From positions 4,216,001 through 4,280,000 of the forward strand of contig NZ_CP023702.1 of assembly GCF_008704555.1 (NCBI RefSeq): a DNA stretch of 64,000 nt, in the 5' to 3' direction. The notes below the pieces were generated by a model. It saw nothing but the letters and a program-made list of their open reading frames with translations. It was not told the DNA's origin and made no database searches. Below are positions 32,911-42,440 of this stretch, one piece after another (within the stretch, counting starts at the first letter, position 1; every line of letters begins with the position of its first letter). Origin of the DNA: Streptomyces nitrosporeus. GTDB lineage: Bacteria > Actinomycetota > Actinomycetes > Streptomycetales > Streptomycetaceae. The translations under genes and the position numbers were made by a program.

Positions 32911-34056
32911 ATGACGCGCATCGGTGGTGCCGAGATGGTCGACTGGAATCTCGCGGTCGCGACAGCGACCAGGTTCGTACGGCCGGGACCCGAGATCAGC
33001 CGTGAGGAGGCCCGCGCGGTCGTCGCGGAGCTCCGGCGGCACGCCAGGGCCTCGGAGGAGCACGTCCGTTCGTACACCCGGATGATTCCGGAGGGTCACG
33101 AACCGGAGGACACCCCGGTCCTGGTCGTTGACCGGGCCGGCTGGATCAAGGCCAACGTCGCGGGCTTCCGCGCACTGCTGGGGCCCTTGCTGGGCAAGAT
33201 GCAGGACCGGCGCGGCGGCGGGGCGCCGGGGGCGGTGCTCGGCGCGGTCGGCGGCAAGGTGACCGGTGTCGAACTGGGCATGCTGCTCTCGTTCCTGTCC
33301 TCCCGTGTCCTCGGGCAGTACGAGACCTTCGCCCCCGCCACCCGCGAGCTCCCCGGCTCCGCCGACGGCGGCGGGCGGCTGCTGCTCGTCGCCCCCAACA
33401 TCGTCCACGTCGAGCGCGAACTCGACGTCGACCCGCACGACTTCAGGCTCTGGGTGGCGCTCCACGAGGAGACCCACCGCACCCAGTTCACCGGGGTCCC
33501 CTGGCTCCGCGACCACCTGCAGGGCGAGATCCAGTCGTTCCTGGACGAGACCGACGTCGACCCGATGACCGTCCTGGAGCGCCTGCGCGAGGCGGTCCAG
33601 GCCTTCGCGGGCGGCAGCCGCCCCGAGAGCGAGCGCGGGGAGGAGGGTGACGACGCCGGACGCAGCCTCGTCGAGATCGTCCAGACGCCCGCCCAGCGCG
33701 AGGTGCTCGGCCGTCTCACCGCCGTGATGTCCCTGCTGGAGGGCCACGCGGACTTCGTGATGGACGGGGTGGGCCCCGAGGTCGTGGGCTCCGTCTCCGA
33801 GATCAGGGAGAAGTTCCAGCAGCGCAGGGCCCGGGGGGCGAGCCGGCTGGACCTGGCGCTGCGCAGGCTGCTCGGCCTCGACGCCAAGCTCCGGCAGTAC
33901 CGCGACGGCGAGAAGTTCGTCCGGGCGGTCGTCGAGGAGGTGGGGATGGAGGGCTTCAACCGGGTCTGGACCTCCCCCAACACCCTGCCGACCAAGGCCG
34001 AGATCTCGGCTCCCGCGGACTGGGTGGCGAGGGTGCACGGTAAGCCGGGCCCATGA
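32911..34056 (+). CDS. Zinc-dependent metalloprotease-like protein (DUF2342)
   Basis: The protein has 381 residues. The zinc motif LHEETHRTQF (HExxH) lies near residue 187. The N-terminal MVDWNLAVATATRFVRPGP and the C-terminal FNRVWTSPNTLP are conserved in the actinobacterial family annotated as DUF2342, 'F420-associated' or zinc metalloprotease. No signal peptide is seen, so it acts in the cytoplasm. The substrate is unknown. It is conserved next to tilS and dacB in streptomycetes. Confidence 0.88.
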   Translation: MTRIGGAEMVDWNLAVATATRFVRPGPEISREEARAVVAELRRHARASEEHVRSYTRMIPEGHEPEDTPVLVVDRAGWIKANVAGFRALLGPLLGKMQDRRGGGAPGAVLGAVGGKVTGVELGMLLSFLSSRVLGQYETFAPATRELPGSADGGGRLLLVAPNIVHVERELDVDPHDFRLWVALHEETHRTQFTGVPWLRDHLQGEIQSFLDETDVDPMTVLERLREAVQAFAGGSRPESERGEEGDDAGRSLVEIVQTPAQREVLGRLTAVMSLLEGHADFVMDGVGPEVVGSVSEIREKFQQRRARGASRLDLALRRLLGLDAKLRQYRDGEKFVRAVVEEVGMEGFNRVWTSPNTLPTKAEISAPADWVARVHGKPGP

Positions 34057-34245
34057 CCAAGGCCCGCCCGGCGGCAGAAGATTGCCCCTCCAATCACCCA
34101 TCCGAGGGACCATAGGGGCATGGGAAGGCGTGCAATGCTCGGTGGGCAGCTTTGCTCTGTCACCATCGACGCACTCTGAGTGACGGGACTTCTCCGTCCA
34201 GACACTCCGAGGCGCCTCCCGAAACTCCACCGAAGGGCACCGGAC

Positions 34246-35325
34246 ATGGGTCCCCATCCTGCGGTCGCGGCGATACGCCTGGCGGTCCGCCGCGTACTCC
34301 ACGACGTCGTCACCGAACACAACCGCCACACCGGACAGGAAGCCCGCGCCGAACTCGCCGAAGCCGGGGCGACGGCCGGCGGACGGGGCGGAACGCTGCC
34401 CGACCGCCCCGGCACCCCGCTGGTGCTCGTCGCATGCTCGGGAGGCGCCGATTCGATGGCGCTCGCCTCCGCCCTCGCCTTCGAGGCCCGCAAGCTCCCC
34501 GTCCGGGCGGGCGGCATCACCGTCGACCACAACCTCCAGCCCGGTTCCGGCCTCCGCGCCACCGAGGTCGTCGCCCGCCTGGCCGGGATGCGGCTCGACC
34601 CCGTCGAGTCGGTCTCCGTGCACGTCGGCCGTGACGGCGGACCCGAGGCCGCCGCGCGTGACGCGCGCTACGCCGCGCTGGACGCCGCCGCCGAGCGGCA
34701 CGGAGCCGCCGCGGTCCTGCTCGGCCACACACGCGACGACCAGGCCGAGACCGTCCTGCTCGGCCTGGCCCGTGGCTCGGGCATCCGCTCGCTGTCCGGG
34801 ATGGCGGCCGCCTCGGGCCCCGCCGGCCGCTACCGCCGCCCCTTCCTCGGCCTGGACCGGCAGACCGCCCGTACGGCCTGCATGGCCCAGTCGCTCCCCG
34901 TCTGGGACGACCCCCACAACATCGACCCCGCCTACACCCGGTCGCGGCTGCGCCACGAGGGCCTGCCCGCCCTGGAGAAGGCGCTGGGCAAAGGTGTCGT
35001 GGAAGCCCTCGCGCGCACGGCGCAGCTCTCCCGTGACGACGCGGACGCCCTGGACACCTGGGCGGCGGAGGCCGCCGGTTCCGTGCGCGACGACGACGGA
35101 CGGCTGGAGTGCGCCGGACTCGCCGTCCTGCCCTCCGCGGTACGCCGCCGGGTGCTGCGCCGGGCCCTGATCGACGCCGGGTCCCCCGCCGGCTCGCTCT
35201 TCGCCCGTCACATCGAGGAAGTGGACCGCCTCATCACCGGCTGGCGCGGCCAGGGAGCCATCAACCTGCCCGGACGCGTCGAGGCGCGCCGCCAGGGTGG
35301 CAGACTGGTGATTCGGCAGAGCTGA
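34246..35325 (+). CDS. tilS: tRNA(Ile)-lysidine synthetase
   Basis: The protein has 359 residues from ATG 34246 (AAGGG upstream). The PP-loop SGGADSMALASALA binds ATP; HNLQPGS and GHTRDDQAETVLL are the next conserved blocks. It joins lysine to C34 of the CAU-anticodon tRNA so that it reads AUA. It lies upstream of hpt and ftsH, an order preserved in many Gram-positive bacteria. Confidence 0.95.
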   Translation: MGPHPAVAAIRLAVRRVLHDVVTEHNRHTGQEARAELAEAGATAGGRGGTLPDRPGTPLVLVACSGGADSMALASALAFEARKLPVRAGGITVDHNLQPGSGLRATEVVARLAGMRLDPVESVSVHVGRDGGPEAAARDARYAALDAAAERHGAAAVLLGHTRDDQAETVLLGLARGSGIRSLSGMAAASGPAGRYRRPFLGLDRQTARTACMAQSLPVWDDPHNIDPAYTRSRLRHEGLPALEKALGKGVVEALARTAQLSRDDADALDTWAAEAAGSVRDDDGRLECAGLAVLPSAVRRRVLRRALIDAGSPAGSLFARHIEEVDRLITGWRGQGAINLPGRVEARRQGGRLVIRQS

Positions 35326-35406
35326 GGCGGAAAGCGGCCGAGGCGCAGGCGAGACGGCCGGCCCGGCCCGGGGTTCCCGGGCCCGGCGGGCAGAGAAAGA
35401 GACGCG

Positions 35407-35961
35407 GTGAACGAGAAGGACATGGGTACCGACCTTCAGTCGGTGCTCCTCACCAAGGACGAGATCGACGCCAAACTGGCCGAGCTGGCCGCCAAGATCG
35501 ACGCGGAGTACGCGGGCAAGGACCTGCTCATCGTCGGGGTGCTCAAGGGCGCGGTGATGGTCATGGCGGATCTGGCGCGCGCCCTGTCCACCCCCGTCAC
35601 CATGGACTGGATGGCCGTCTCCTCGTACGGAGCGGGCACCCAGTCCTCGGGCGTCGTCAGGATCCTGAAGGACCTCGACACCGACATCAAGGGCAAGCAC
35701 GTCCTGATCGTCGAGGACATCATCGACTCGGGTCTGACGCTGTCCTGGCTGCTGACCAACCTGGGCTCGCGCGAGCCCGCGAGCCTGGAGGTCTGCACCC
35801 TGCTCCGCAAGCCCGACGCGGCGAAGGTCGCGATCGACGTGAAGTGGGTCGGCTTCGACATCCCCAACGAGTTCGTCGTCGGCTACGGCCTGGACTACGC
35901 AGAGAAGTACCGCAACCTGCCGTTCGTCGGCACGCTCGCCCCGCACGTGTACGGCGGCTGA
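35407..35961 (+). CDS. hpt: Hypoxanthine phosphoribosyltransferase
   Basis: The protein has 184 residues. VLIVEDIIDSGLTLSWL is the PRPP-binding loop, and WMAVSSYGAGTQSSG is the flexible loop. It salvages hypoxanthine and guanine to IMP and GMP. GTG 35407 is taken as start; ATG 35422 with AGAAGG upstream is an alternative. Confidence 0.95.
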   Translation: MNEKDMGTDLQSVLLTKDEIDAKLAELAAKIDAEYAGKDLLIVGVLKGAVMVMADLARALSTPVTMDWMAVSSYGAGTQSSGVVRILKDLDTDIKGKHVLIVEDIIDSGLTLSWLLTNLGSREPASLEVCTLLRKPDAAKVAIDVKWVGFDIPNEFVVGYGLDYAEKYRNLPFVGTLAPHVYGG

Positions 35962-36179
35962 CCCCTGACCGGTCCGCGACCCGGCGGCCCCGGCCGAAGC
36001 CGCCCGGGCGCCGGGGAACCCTCGTGGCCCTCCCGCCGTTGGAGCCTTCGAAGGCGGGATTGTCGGACGTCCCCTGCGGTCGCGGGTGACAATGCTGGGG
36101 TACCGTCCGAAGAACAGTCTTTTCTCACAGCAGCATTTACCTACGGGCAGGAGGGACGGGGCGACTTCGCTCCGTATGG

Positions 36180-38237
36180 ATGGACGTGAAGCGATACTTC
36201 CGTGGGCCGGTCATGTGGATCGTGCTGGCCGTCCTCGCCGTGGTCGTGTTGATGCAGGTCGTCGGCTCGTCCGGCGGCTACAAGACGGTGGACACCGGCG
36301 AGGTTATCCAGGCGATCAGCAAGAACCAGGTGGAGCAGGCCAAGCTGACCACCGGTGACGAACAGATCATCAAGATCGAGCTGAAGGACAAGGAAAAGCT
36401 CAAGGGCGAGTCCGGAAGCAAGTTCCAGGCGAGCTACATCGGCAACCAGGGCGTCGAACTGGCCGACACCCTTCAGCAGAAGTTCGAGAGCGGTGACATC
36501 GAGAAGGGTTACACCGTCTCGCCGTCGAAGCAGTCGCCGTTCGTCTCGATCCTCCTCTCGCTGCTGCCCTTCGTCCTGATCGTGGTCGTCTTCCTGTTCC
36601 TGATGAATCAGATGCAGGGCGGCGGCTCCAAGGTCATGCAGTTCGGCAAGTCCAAGGCCAAGCTGATCACCAAGGACACCCCGAAGACGACCTTCGCCGA
36701 TGTGGCGGGGTCGGACGAGGCGGTCGAGGAACTGCACGAGATCAAGGAGTTCCTCCAGGAGCCCGCGAAGTTCCAGGCCGTGGGTGCCAAGATCCCCAAG
36801 GGTGTCCTGCTCTACGGCCCGCCCGGAACGGGTAAGACGCTGCTCGCCCGTGCGGTCGCGGGTGAGGCGGGTGTCCCCTTCTACTCGATCTCCGGTTCCG
36901 ACTTCGTCGAGATGTTCGTCGGTGTGGGTGCCTCCCGTGTCCGTGACCTCTTCGAGCAGGCCAAGGCGAACGCCCCGGCGATCGTCTTCGTCGACGAGAT
37001 CGACGCCGTCGGCCGGCACCGCGGTGCCGGTATGGGCGGCGGCCACGACGAGCGCGAGCAGACGCTCAACCAGCTGCTCGTCGAGATGGACGGCTTCGAC
37101 GTGAAGGGCGGCGTCATCCTGATCGCCGCCACCAACCGGCCGGACATCCTGGACCCGGCGCTGCTGCGCCCCGGCCGTTTCGACCGGCAGATCGCCGTGG
37201 ACCGGCCCGACATGCAGGGCCGCCTGGAGATCCTGAAGGTCCATCAGAAGGGCAAGCCGGTCGCGCCCGACGTCGACCTCAACGCGGTCGCCCGTCGTAC
37301 GCCCGGCTTCACCGGTGCCGACCTGTCGAACGTGCTGAACGAAGCGGCGCTCCTCACGGCGCGCAGCAACCAGAAGCTGATCGACAACAAGATGCTCGAC
37401 GAGGCCATCGACCGCGTCGTGGCGGGGCCGCAGAAGCGGACCCGGATCATGTCCGAGAAGGAGAAGAAGATCACCGCGTACCACGAGGGCGGACACGCCC
37501 TGGTCGCGGCGGCTTCCCCCCAGTCGGACCCGGTCCACAAGATCACGATCCTCTCCCGCGGCCGTGCCCTCGGTTACACGATGGTGCTTCCGGAGGAGGA
37601 CAAGTACTCCACGACGCGCAACGAGATGCTCGACCAGCTGGCCTACATGCTGGGCGGGCGCGCGGCCGAGGAGCTGGTCTTCCACGACCCGACGACCGGT
37701 GCCGCCAACGACATCGAGAAGGCCACGGCCACGGCCCGCGCGATGGTCACGCAGTACGGCATGACCGAGCGCCTGGGTGCCATCAAGTTCGGCGGTGACA
37801 ACACCGAGCCCTTCGTGGGCCGGGAGATGGGCCACCAGCGCGACTACTCGGAAGAGGTCGCGGCGCTCGTCGACGAAGAGGTCAAGAAGCTCATCGAGAC
37901 CGCGCACAACGACGCGTGGGAGATTCTCGTCGAGAACCGGGACATCCTCGACAACCTGGTTCTGGAGCTCCTGGAGAAGGAGACGCTCGGCAAGGAGGAG
38001 ATCGCCGAGATCTTCGCCCCGATCGTGAAGCGTCCGGCGCGTCCGGCGTGGACCGGTTCGTCCCGCCGTACGCCCTCGACCCGGCCGCCGGTCCTCTCCC
38101 CCAAGGAGCTGGCCCTGACCAACGGCGCCACCACCGCCAACGGTTCGGCTGCCGGGGAGACCGCCCCGAAGGACATCATCTCCAAGGAAGGCGGTTCCTC
38201 CGTGGAGCCGCGTCACGAGGAGCGTCCCGAGAGCTGA
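36180..38237 (+). CDS. ftsH: ATP-dependent zinc metalloprotease FtsH
   Basis: The protein has 685 residues. Transmembrane helices lie near residues 10-28 and 120-142 with an extracytoplasmic domain between. The AAA module has GPPGTGKT, IVFVDEIDAVG and the second-region arginines (RPGRFDRQI). The protease has HEGGH followed by the third zinc ligand region. It degrades unneeded membrane and cytoplasmic proteins. A 218-base gap upstream probably holds its promoter. The C-terminal 50 residues are a variable disordered tail. Confidence 0.97.
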   Translation: MDVKRYFRGPVMWIVLAVLAVVVLMQVVGSSGGYKTVDTGEVIQAISKNQVEQAKLTTGDEQIIKIELKDKEKLKGESGSKFQASYIGNQGVELADTLQQKFESGDIEKGYTVSPSKQSPFVSILLSLLPFVLIVVVFLFLMNQMQGGGSKVMQFGKSKAKLITKDTPKTTFADVAGSDEAVEELHEIKEFLQEPAKFQAVGAKIPKGVLLYGPPGTGKTLLARAVAGEAGVPFYSISGSDFVEMFVGVGASRVRDLFEQAKANAPAIVFVDEIDAVGRHRGAGMGGGHDEREQTLNQLLVEMDGFDVKGGVILIAATNRPDILDPALLRPGRFDRQIAVDRPDMQGRLEILKVHQKGKPVAPDVDLNAVARRTPGFTGADLSNVLNEAALLTARSNQKLIDNKMLDEAIDRVVAGPQKRTRIMSEKEKKITAYHEGGHALVAAASPQSDPVHKITILSRGRALGYTMVLPEEDKYSTTRNEMLDQLAYMLGGRAAEELVFHDPTTGAANDIEKATATARAMVTQYGMTERLGAIKFGGDNTEPFVGREMGHQRDYSEEVAALVDEEVKKLIETAHNDAWEILVENRDILDNLVLELLEKETLGKEEIAEIFAPIVKRPARPAWTGSSRRTPSTRPPVLSPKELALTNGATTANGSAAGETAPKDIISKEGGSSVEPRHEERPES

Positions 38238-38296
38238 TCACCCGGCCGATCCGGTGTGGTACCCGTCACGGGTGCGCTGCCGGGCCCGGAATGGAT

Positions 38297-38340
38297 GCCG
38301 CGCCCCCCAGGTTCTAGCCTGTGGGGGCGCGGCTATTTTC
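38297..38340 (+). terminator. Rho-independent-type terminator after ftsH
   Basis: Eleven-base arms (38297-38307 and 38323-38333) with further AGG/CCT pairing inside are followed by TATTTT. It separates ftsH from folE. Confidence 0.75.
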
Positions 38341-38422
38341 GAATCCCTGCGCGAAGCCCGGTGTGTTTCCCTTCTGTCCGGGCGGGCCTGCGCATGTGAC
38401 AGCACAGAGGAACGAGGCACAG

Positions 38423-39028
38423 ATGACCGACCCGGTGACGCTCGACGGGCAGGGTCCGATCGGCGAGTTCGACGAGAAGCGGGCCGAGGCCGCTGTACGG
38501 GAGCTGCTCATCGCGGTCGGGGAGGACCCGGACCGCGAGGGACTGCGGGAGACGCCGGGCCGGGTCGCGCGGGCCTACAAGGAGATCTTCGCGGGACTCC
38601 GGCAGAAGCCCGAGGACGTCCTGACGACGACCTTCGACCTGGGCCACGACGAGATGGTCCTGGTGAAGGACATCGAGGTCTTCAGCACCTGTGAACACCA
38701 CCTGGTGCCGTTCCGCGGTGTCGCGCACGTCGGGTACATCCCGGCGACCAGCGGCAAGATCACCGGCCTCTCCAAGCTGGCCCGGCTGGTCGACGTGTAC
38801 GCCCGGCGCCCCCAGGTGCAGGAGCGGCTCACCACGCAGATCGCCGAGTCCCTGATGGAGATACTGGAGCCGCGCGGGGTCATCGTGGTCATCGAGTGCG
38901 AGCACATGTGCATGTCGATGCGGGGCATCCGCAAGCCGGGGGCGAAGACGTTGACATCGGCCGTCCGAGGCCAGCTGCGGGACCCGGCCACCCGCGCGGA
39001 GGCGATGAGCCTCATCATGGCGCGCTGA
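38423..39028 (+). CDS. folE: GTP cyclohydrolase I
   Basis: The protein has 201 residues. ATG 38423 has GAGG upstream. The zinc ligands are seen in STCEHHLVPF and IECEHMCMSMRG. It makes dihydroneopterin triphosphate from GTP, the first folate step. The other folate genes lie downstream on the opposite strand. Confidence 0.96.
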   Translation: MTDPVTLDGQGPIGEFDEKRAEAAVRELLIAVGEDPDREGLRETPGRVARAYKEIFAGLRQKPEDVLTTTFDLGHDEMVLVKDIEVFSTCEHHLVPFRGVAHVGYIPATSGKITGLSKLARLVDVYARRPQVQERLTTQIAESLMEILEPRGVIVVIECEHMCMSMRGIRKPGAKTLTSAVRGQLRDPATRAEAMSLIMAR

Positions 39029-39123
39029 ACCGCAGGCGACGACAGGGGACGGGGCGCGGTCCGGGGTCGGGCCCGCCGCGGGCCTCCGGCAGCTGCGGGG
39101 GCCTTTGGCGGGTGGCCGGGCGC

Positions 39124-39168
39124 GCCGTGTCCGTCCGCGCTGTGTCCGTCCGTGCCGTGTCCGTCCGC
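39124..39168 (+). repeat. Three 15-bp tandem units after folE
   Basis: GCCGTGTCCGTCCGC at 39124, a variant at 39139, and the first form again at 39154. Non-coding. Confidence 0.75.
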
Positions 39169-39198
39169 GTGCGCCAGGGGGCCGGGGCTGCGCTGCGG

Positions 39199-39222
39199 CC
39201 GGGCCGCCGTGCCGCGGCCCGG
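39199..39222. terminator. Hairpin between folE and the DUF3180 gene
   Basis: Arms CCGGGCCGC and GCGGCCCGG surround a 6-base loop between convergent genes. Confidence 0.55.
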
Positions 39223-39231
39223 GGAGGCGCC

Positions 39232-39714
39232 TCAGGCGGCTGCGGCCGTGCCGTTGCGGTCGCCGTCCTCGGGGAGCTTGCAGACACGCTCCAGGAACAC
39301 GGCGGCCGCGATCACGGCGATGCCGGCCGCGAACGCGAGACCCGCGTAGATCGCCTGGTCACGCCGGGGCGGGATGTCGAGGTACCCGAGCAGGAAGACA
39401 CAGGTGCCGCCGTACATCCCGGCGACCAGCGAGGCGACGAGCGCGCTCGCCTGGCCGAAGACCACGGCGCGTGCCGCCATCAGGGGCTCGACTCCCTTGG
39501 CGCCCGGCCGGCGCTCCCGCTGGGCGCGCAGCCGCGACCGTATCGACAGGGCTGTGGCGAGCAGGACGGCGGCGATCACCGCGAGTACGACGGGCGCGGC
39601 GAGGGGGACGCTGGGCAGGGTCCCCAGGGAGTCCCAGAGCCGGGCACCGGCCCAGGACAGCACGCCGGCCCCGGCGAGGAGTCCGGCCAGTGGCCCGAGC
39701 CGTAGTTGCTTCAC
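39232..39714 (-). CDS. DUF3180 membrane protein
   Basis: The protein has 160 residues and four hydrophobic helices (LAGLLAGAGVLSWAG, VPLAAPVVLAVIAAVLLA, ALVASLVAGMYGGTCVFLL, AGLAFAAGIAVIAAAVFL). This is the usual DUF3180 layout, conserved downstream of folK in actinobacteria. Function is unknown; its place suggests a membrane role linked to folate or simply co-inheritance. Confidence 0.87.
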   Translation of the reverse strand: MKQLRLGPLAGLLAGAGVLSWAGARLWDSLGTLPSVPLAAPVVLAVIAAVLLATALSIRSRLRAQRERRPGAKGVEPLMAARAVVFGQASALVASLVAGMYGGTCVFLLGYLDIPPRRDQAIYAGLAFAAGIAVIAAAVFLERVCKLPEDGDRNGTAAAA

Positions 39715-39853
39715 CGCGAGTGCCGCCCTTCGCCGCCGTGCCGTACGGGCGGTGCCGTGCGGCGTCCGCCCGTGTCCTCGGACCCGGGACCGCCCTACGG
39801 GTCCCGCGTCGTGACCGGGCCGTGTGCCCGATCCGTGTCCCTGAGCCTAACGA

Positions 39854-40465
39854 CTACTCGGGCAGGCGGAGTTCCAGGTCGGCGCGGGGGGCCACCCCGT
39901 CGCCGCCGACCGAGGCCAGCAGGCCGGCCACCGGACCGGAGCCGGGCAGCTGCGCCTCGGGCTCCACGTCGTGCCACGGGGCGAGGACGAAGGCGCGCTC
40001 GTGGGCACGGGGGTGGGGGAGGGTGAGCAGCGGGTCGTCGGAGACCACGTCGGCGTACGAGATGATGTCGACGTCGAGGGTGCGGGGGCCCCAGCGCTCC
40101 TCGCGGACCCGCTCGAACGCCTCCTCGATGGCCTGGCCGCGCTCCAGCAGGGACGAGGGGGGCAGGGTTGTCCTCACGATGACCACGGCGTTGAAGTACG
40201 ACGGCTGGGAGCCCGGGTCGACGCCCCAGGGCTCGGTCTCGTAGACCGGGGAGACTGCCTTGACCCGCAGCCCGGGGGTGTCCTCCAGGGCGTCGACGGC
40301 CCCCTGGAGGGTCTCCAGCCGGTTGCCGAGGTTGGAGCCGAGGGCGAGCACCGCGCGTTTCGGGTTGGAGAGGGTGACGTCGGCCGCGTCGACCTGCTCG
40401 ACGACGGCCGCGGGAACCGGCTGGACGGTCGGGTCGCTCTGCCCTCCGGTGGAAAAAGCTGTCAT
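39854..40465 (-). CDS. folK: 2-amino-4-hydroxy-6-hydroxymethyldihydropteridine pyrophosphokinase
   Basis: The protein has 203 residues. ALGSNLGNR begins the catalytic domain and RWGPRTLDVDII and LPHPRAHERAFVL are the HPPK signatures. A 37-residue N-terminal extension precedes it. It transfers pyrophosphate from ATP to the pterin alcohol. Its ATG overlaps the folB stop (ATGA). Confidence 0.95.
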   Translation of the reverse strand: MTAFSTGGQSDPTVQPVPAAVVEQVDAADVTLSNPKRAVLALGSNLGNRLETLQGAVDALEDTPGLRVKAVSPVYETEPWGVDPGSQPSYFNAVVIVRTTLPPSSLLERGQAIEEAFERVREERWGPRTLDVDIISYADVVSDDPLLTLPHPRAHERAFVLAPWHDVEPEAQLPGSGPVAGLLASVGGDGVAPRADLELRLPE

Positions 40466-40821
40466 GCTCGGCTCCGGGTGATGGTGATGGTCACGTCGTC
40501 GAAGGGGACGGTGATCGGGGCGTCCGGCTTGTGGACGACCACCTCGACCTCCTCCACCCCCTCGTGCTCGAGGCACCGCTGCGCGATGCGTTCGGCGAGG
40601 GTCTCGATCAGATCGACCGGCTCGCCCTGGACGACGGCCACGACCTCTTCCGCGACCACGCCGTAGTGCACGGTCTTGGTGAGGTCGTCGGCGGCTGCCG
40701 CGGGGCGGGTGTCGAGGCCGAGCACCAGGTCCACGATGAAGGTCTGGCCTTCTTCCCGTTCCTTGGGGAAGACACCGTGGTGCCCACGGGCCTTGAGGCC
40801 GCGCAGCGCGACACGATCCAC
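40462..40821 (-). CDS. folB: Dihydroneopterin aldolase
   Basis: The protein has 119 residues. GTG 40821 has AGGAG at a suitable distance. LKARGHHGVFPKEREEGQTF and the final KPDAPITVPFDDV are typical. It cleaves dihydroneopterin to the hydroxymethyl pterin and glycolaldehyde. It is translationally coupled to folK. Confidence 0.94.
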   Translation of the reverse strand: MDRVALRGLKARGHHGVFPKEREEGQTFIVDLVLGLDTRPAAAADDLTKTVHYGVVAEEVVAVVQGEPVDLIETLAERIAQRCLEHEGVEEVEVVVHKPDAPITVPFDDVTITITRSRA

Positions 40822-40980
40822 GCGAATCACTCCTGCTGTCGTCGTCTCCGGCGGCACCTGTCCGTGTGCGGGCGAGGGGGTGCCGTCTTCCGAATCTACC
40901 CGCGGGCACCGACAGGGCCCGCGCGCGGGTGGGCGCGGGAAGCCGGGGTCACGGGCCGGTAGCCGCGTATACCCTCAGAT

Positions 40981-40998
40981 GCGGGAGTCCAATCCCGC
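40981..40998 (-). terminator. Small hairpin between the NTF2-like gene and folB
   Basis: Six-base arms GCGGGA/TCCCGC surround a 6-base loop. It is weak and might attenuate rather than end transcription. Confidence 0.35.
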
Positions 40999-41014
40999 CG
41001 GGCGGGACGACCGC

Positions 41015-41497
41015 TCAGGACGTGGGCTCTTCGTCCTCTTCCTCCCCGGTTTCGGTCAGTACCGGTGACCCGTGGTGCGACCAGAGCTTCCAGCCCTCCG
41101 GTGTGTTCCGGAACACATTGGTGGCGACGACGAGCTGGCCGACGAGGGGGCCGAGCGCGTCGCCCTCCTGGGCCGGACCGCCGCTCAGGATGTTCTCGGT
41201 GCAGGTCACCAGGGCGGTGTCCCCGGTCATGGCGACCTGGACGTCGGTCAGGAAGAACTGGATGTACTCCGTGTTCGCCATGATCAGCGCATAGCTGCGG
41301 AGCACCTCACCGCGCCCGGACAGCACCGGCCAGCCCGGGTGCACACAGGAGACCGTGAGGTCCTCGCCCGGCAGCCACAGCGCCGAGAGCGCGTCGAGGT
41401 CGCCGCGCTCCAGCGCCTCGTAGAAGGCGGTGTTGGCCTCCTCGACGGCCCGGATGTCGGCGGCCGCCGCCTCGTGGTCGTCGCGCGGGGAGCTCAT
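41015..41497 (-). CDS. NTF2-like (SnoaL-type) protein in the folate operon
   Basis: The protein has 160 residues. EEANTAFYEALERGDLDALS and LWLPGEDLTVSCVHPGWPVL mark the NTF2/SnoaL fold, and the C-terminus is acidic (GEEEDEEP). Its ATG overlaps the folP stop (ATGA) and folB and folK follow, so it is translated with folate enzymes. The fold can be an enzyme or a binding protein; no catalytic residue is obvious. A direct role in folate synthesis is inference from position only. Confidence 0.85.
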   Translation of the reverse strand: MSSPRDDHEAAAADIRAVEEANTAFYEALERGDLDALSALWLPGEDLTVSCVHPGWPVLSGRGEVLRSYALIMANTEYIQFFLTDVQVAMTGDTALVTCTENILSGGPAQEGDALGPLVGQLVVATNVFRNTPEGWKLWSHHGSPVLTETGEEEDEEPTS

Positions 41498-42354
41498 GCG
41501 GCGCCCTCGACGGCGCGGGAGACCCGTACGGCGTCCGCGGTCGCGCGGACCGAGTGGACGCGGACCGCCCAGGCCCCCGCGTGCGCGGAGAGGGCGGAGA
41601 CCGCCGCCGTCGCCGCGTCCCGCTCCCGGGCCGGCGGCGGGGTCCCGTCCGGGCCGGCCAGGACCTGGCCGAGGAAGCGCTTGCGGGAGGCGGCCACGAG
41701 CAGCGGGCGGCCCAGTTCGCGCAGCCGGTCCAGCCGGGCCACGAGGGCCAGGTCGTGGGCGGCGTTCTTGGCGAAGCCCAGGCCCGGGTCGATCACGACG
41801 CTCTCCGGGGCGATCCCGCCGCCGACCACGGCGTCCATACGGTCGCGGAGCTCCGTGAGGACCTCGGCGACGACGTCCCCGTACACCGCCCGGCTGTTCA
41901 TCGACTCGCTGAACCCACGCCAGTGCATGACGACGAAGGGCACCGAGGCAGCGGCGGCGACCGGGATCATGTCGGGGTCGGCGAGACCGCCGCTGACGTC
42001 GTTCAGCAGGGACGCCCCGGCGGTGACCGCCTGCTCGGCGACCCGGGCCCGCATGGTGTCCACCGAGACGGTGACGCCCTCGGACACCAGGCCCCGCACG
42101 ACGGGGACCACCCGGCGCAGCTCCTCCGCCTCGTCGACCCGGGTGGCGCCGGGACGGGTCGACTCGCCGCCGACGTCGACCAGGTTCGCGCCTTCGGCCA
42201 CCAGTTCGAGGCCGTGCTTGATGGCGGCCGTGGTGTCGAACCAGCGGCCGCCGTCGGAGAAGGAGTCCGGGGTCACGTTGACGACCCCCATGACCGCGCA
42301 GCGATCCCACTCCGGCAGTCCCCGGACCGTGCCCCGTCCTTGCGATGTACTCAT
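41494..42354 (-). CDS. folP: Dihydropteroate synthase
   Basis: The protein has 286 residues. GVVNVTPDSFSDGG, DVGGESTRPGA and the C-terminal VRVHSVRATADAVR are the DHPS signatures. It condenses the pterin pyrophosphate with p-aminobenzoate and is the sulfonamide target. It heads the four-gene folate run, with a TAGGCT box directly before its start. Confidence 0.96.
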   Translation of the reverse strand: MSTSQGRGTVRGLPEWDRCAVMGVVNVTPDSFSDGGRWFDTTAAIKHGLELVAEGANLVDVGGESTRPGATRVDEAEELRRVVPVVRGLVSEGVTVSVDTMRARVAEQAVTAGASLLNDVSGGLADPDMIPVAAAASVPFVVMHWRGFSESMNSRAVYGDVVAEVLTELRDRMDAVVGGGIAPESVVIDPGLGFAKNAAHDLALVARLDRLRELGRPLLVAASRKRFLGQVLAGPDGTPPPARERDAATAAVSALSAHAGAWAVRVHSVRATADAVRVSRAVEGAA

Positions 42355-42360
42355 GTCACC

Positions 42361-42366
42361 AGCCTA
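42361..42366 (-). promoter_or_regulatory. -10 box TAGGCT, leaderless folP
   Basis: TAGGCT is six bases before the folP ATG on the - strand. Confidence 0.5.
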
Positions 42367-42440
42367 AGAGCTCCGGACGGAAGGGGGCTCCGCGCCGGCT
42401 CGCGGGGCCCGGGGCCCGCCCCACGGGCGGCGGGGCCCGG

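Noticed and set aside
31372..35946. A 1524-codon open frame on the - strand
   Set aside because: It lies opposite dacB, the metalloprotease gene, tilS and hpt, has no recognisable domain and is an antisense frame kept open by high GC.
40981..40998. A strong terminator splitting the folate operon
   Set aside because: The stem is only six bases, so it is kept as a weak hairpin.
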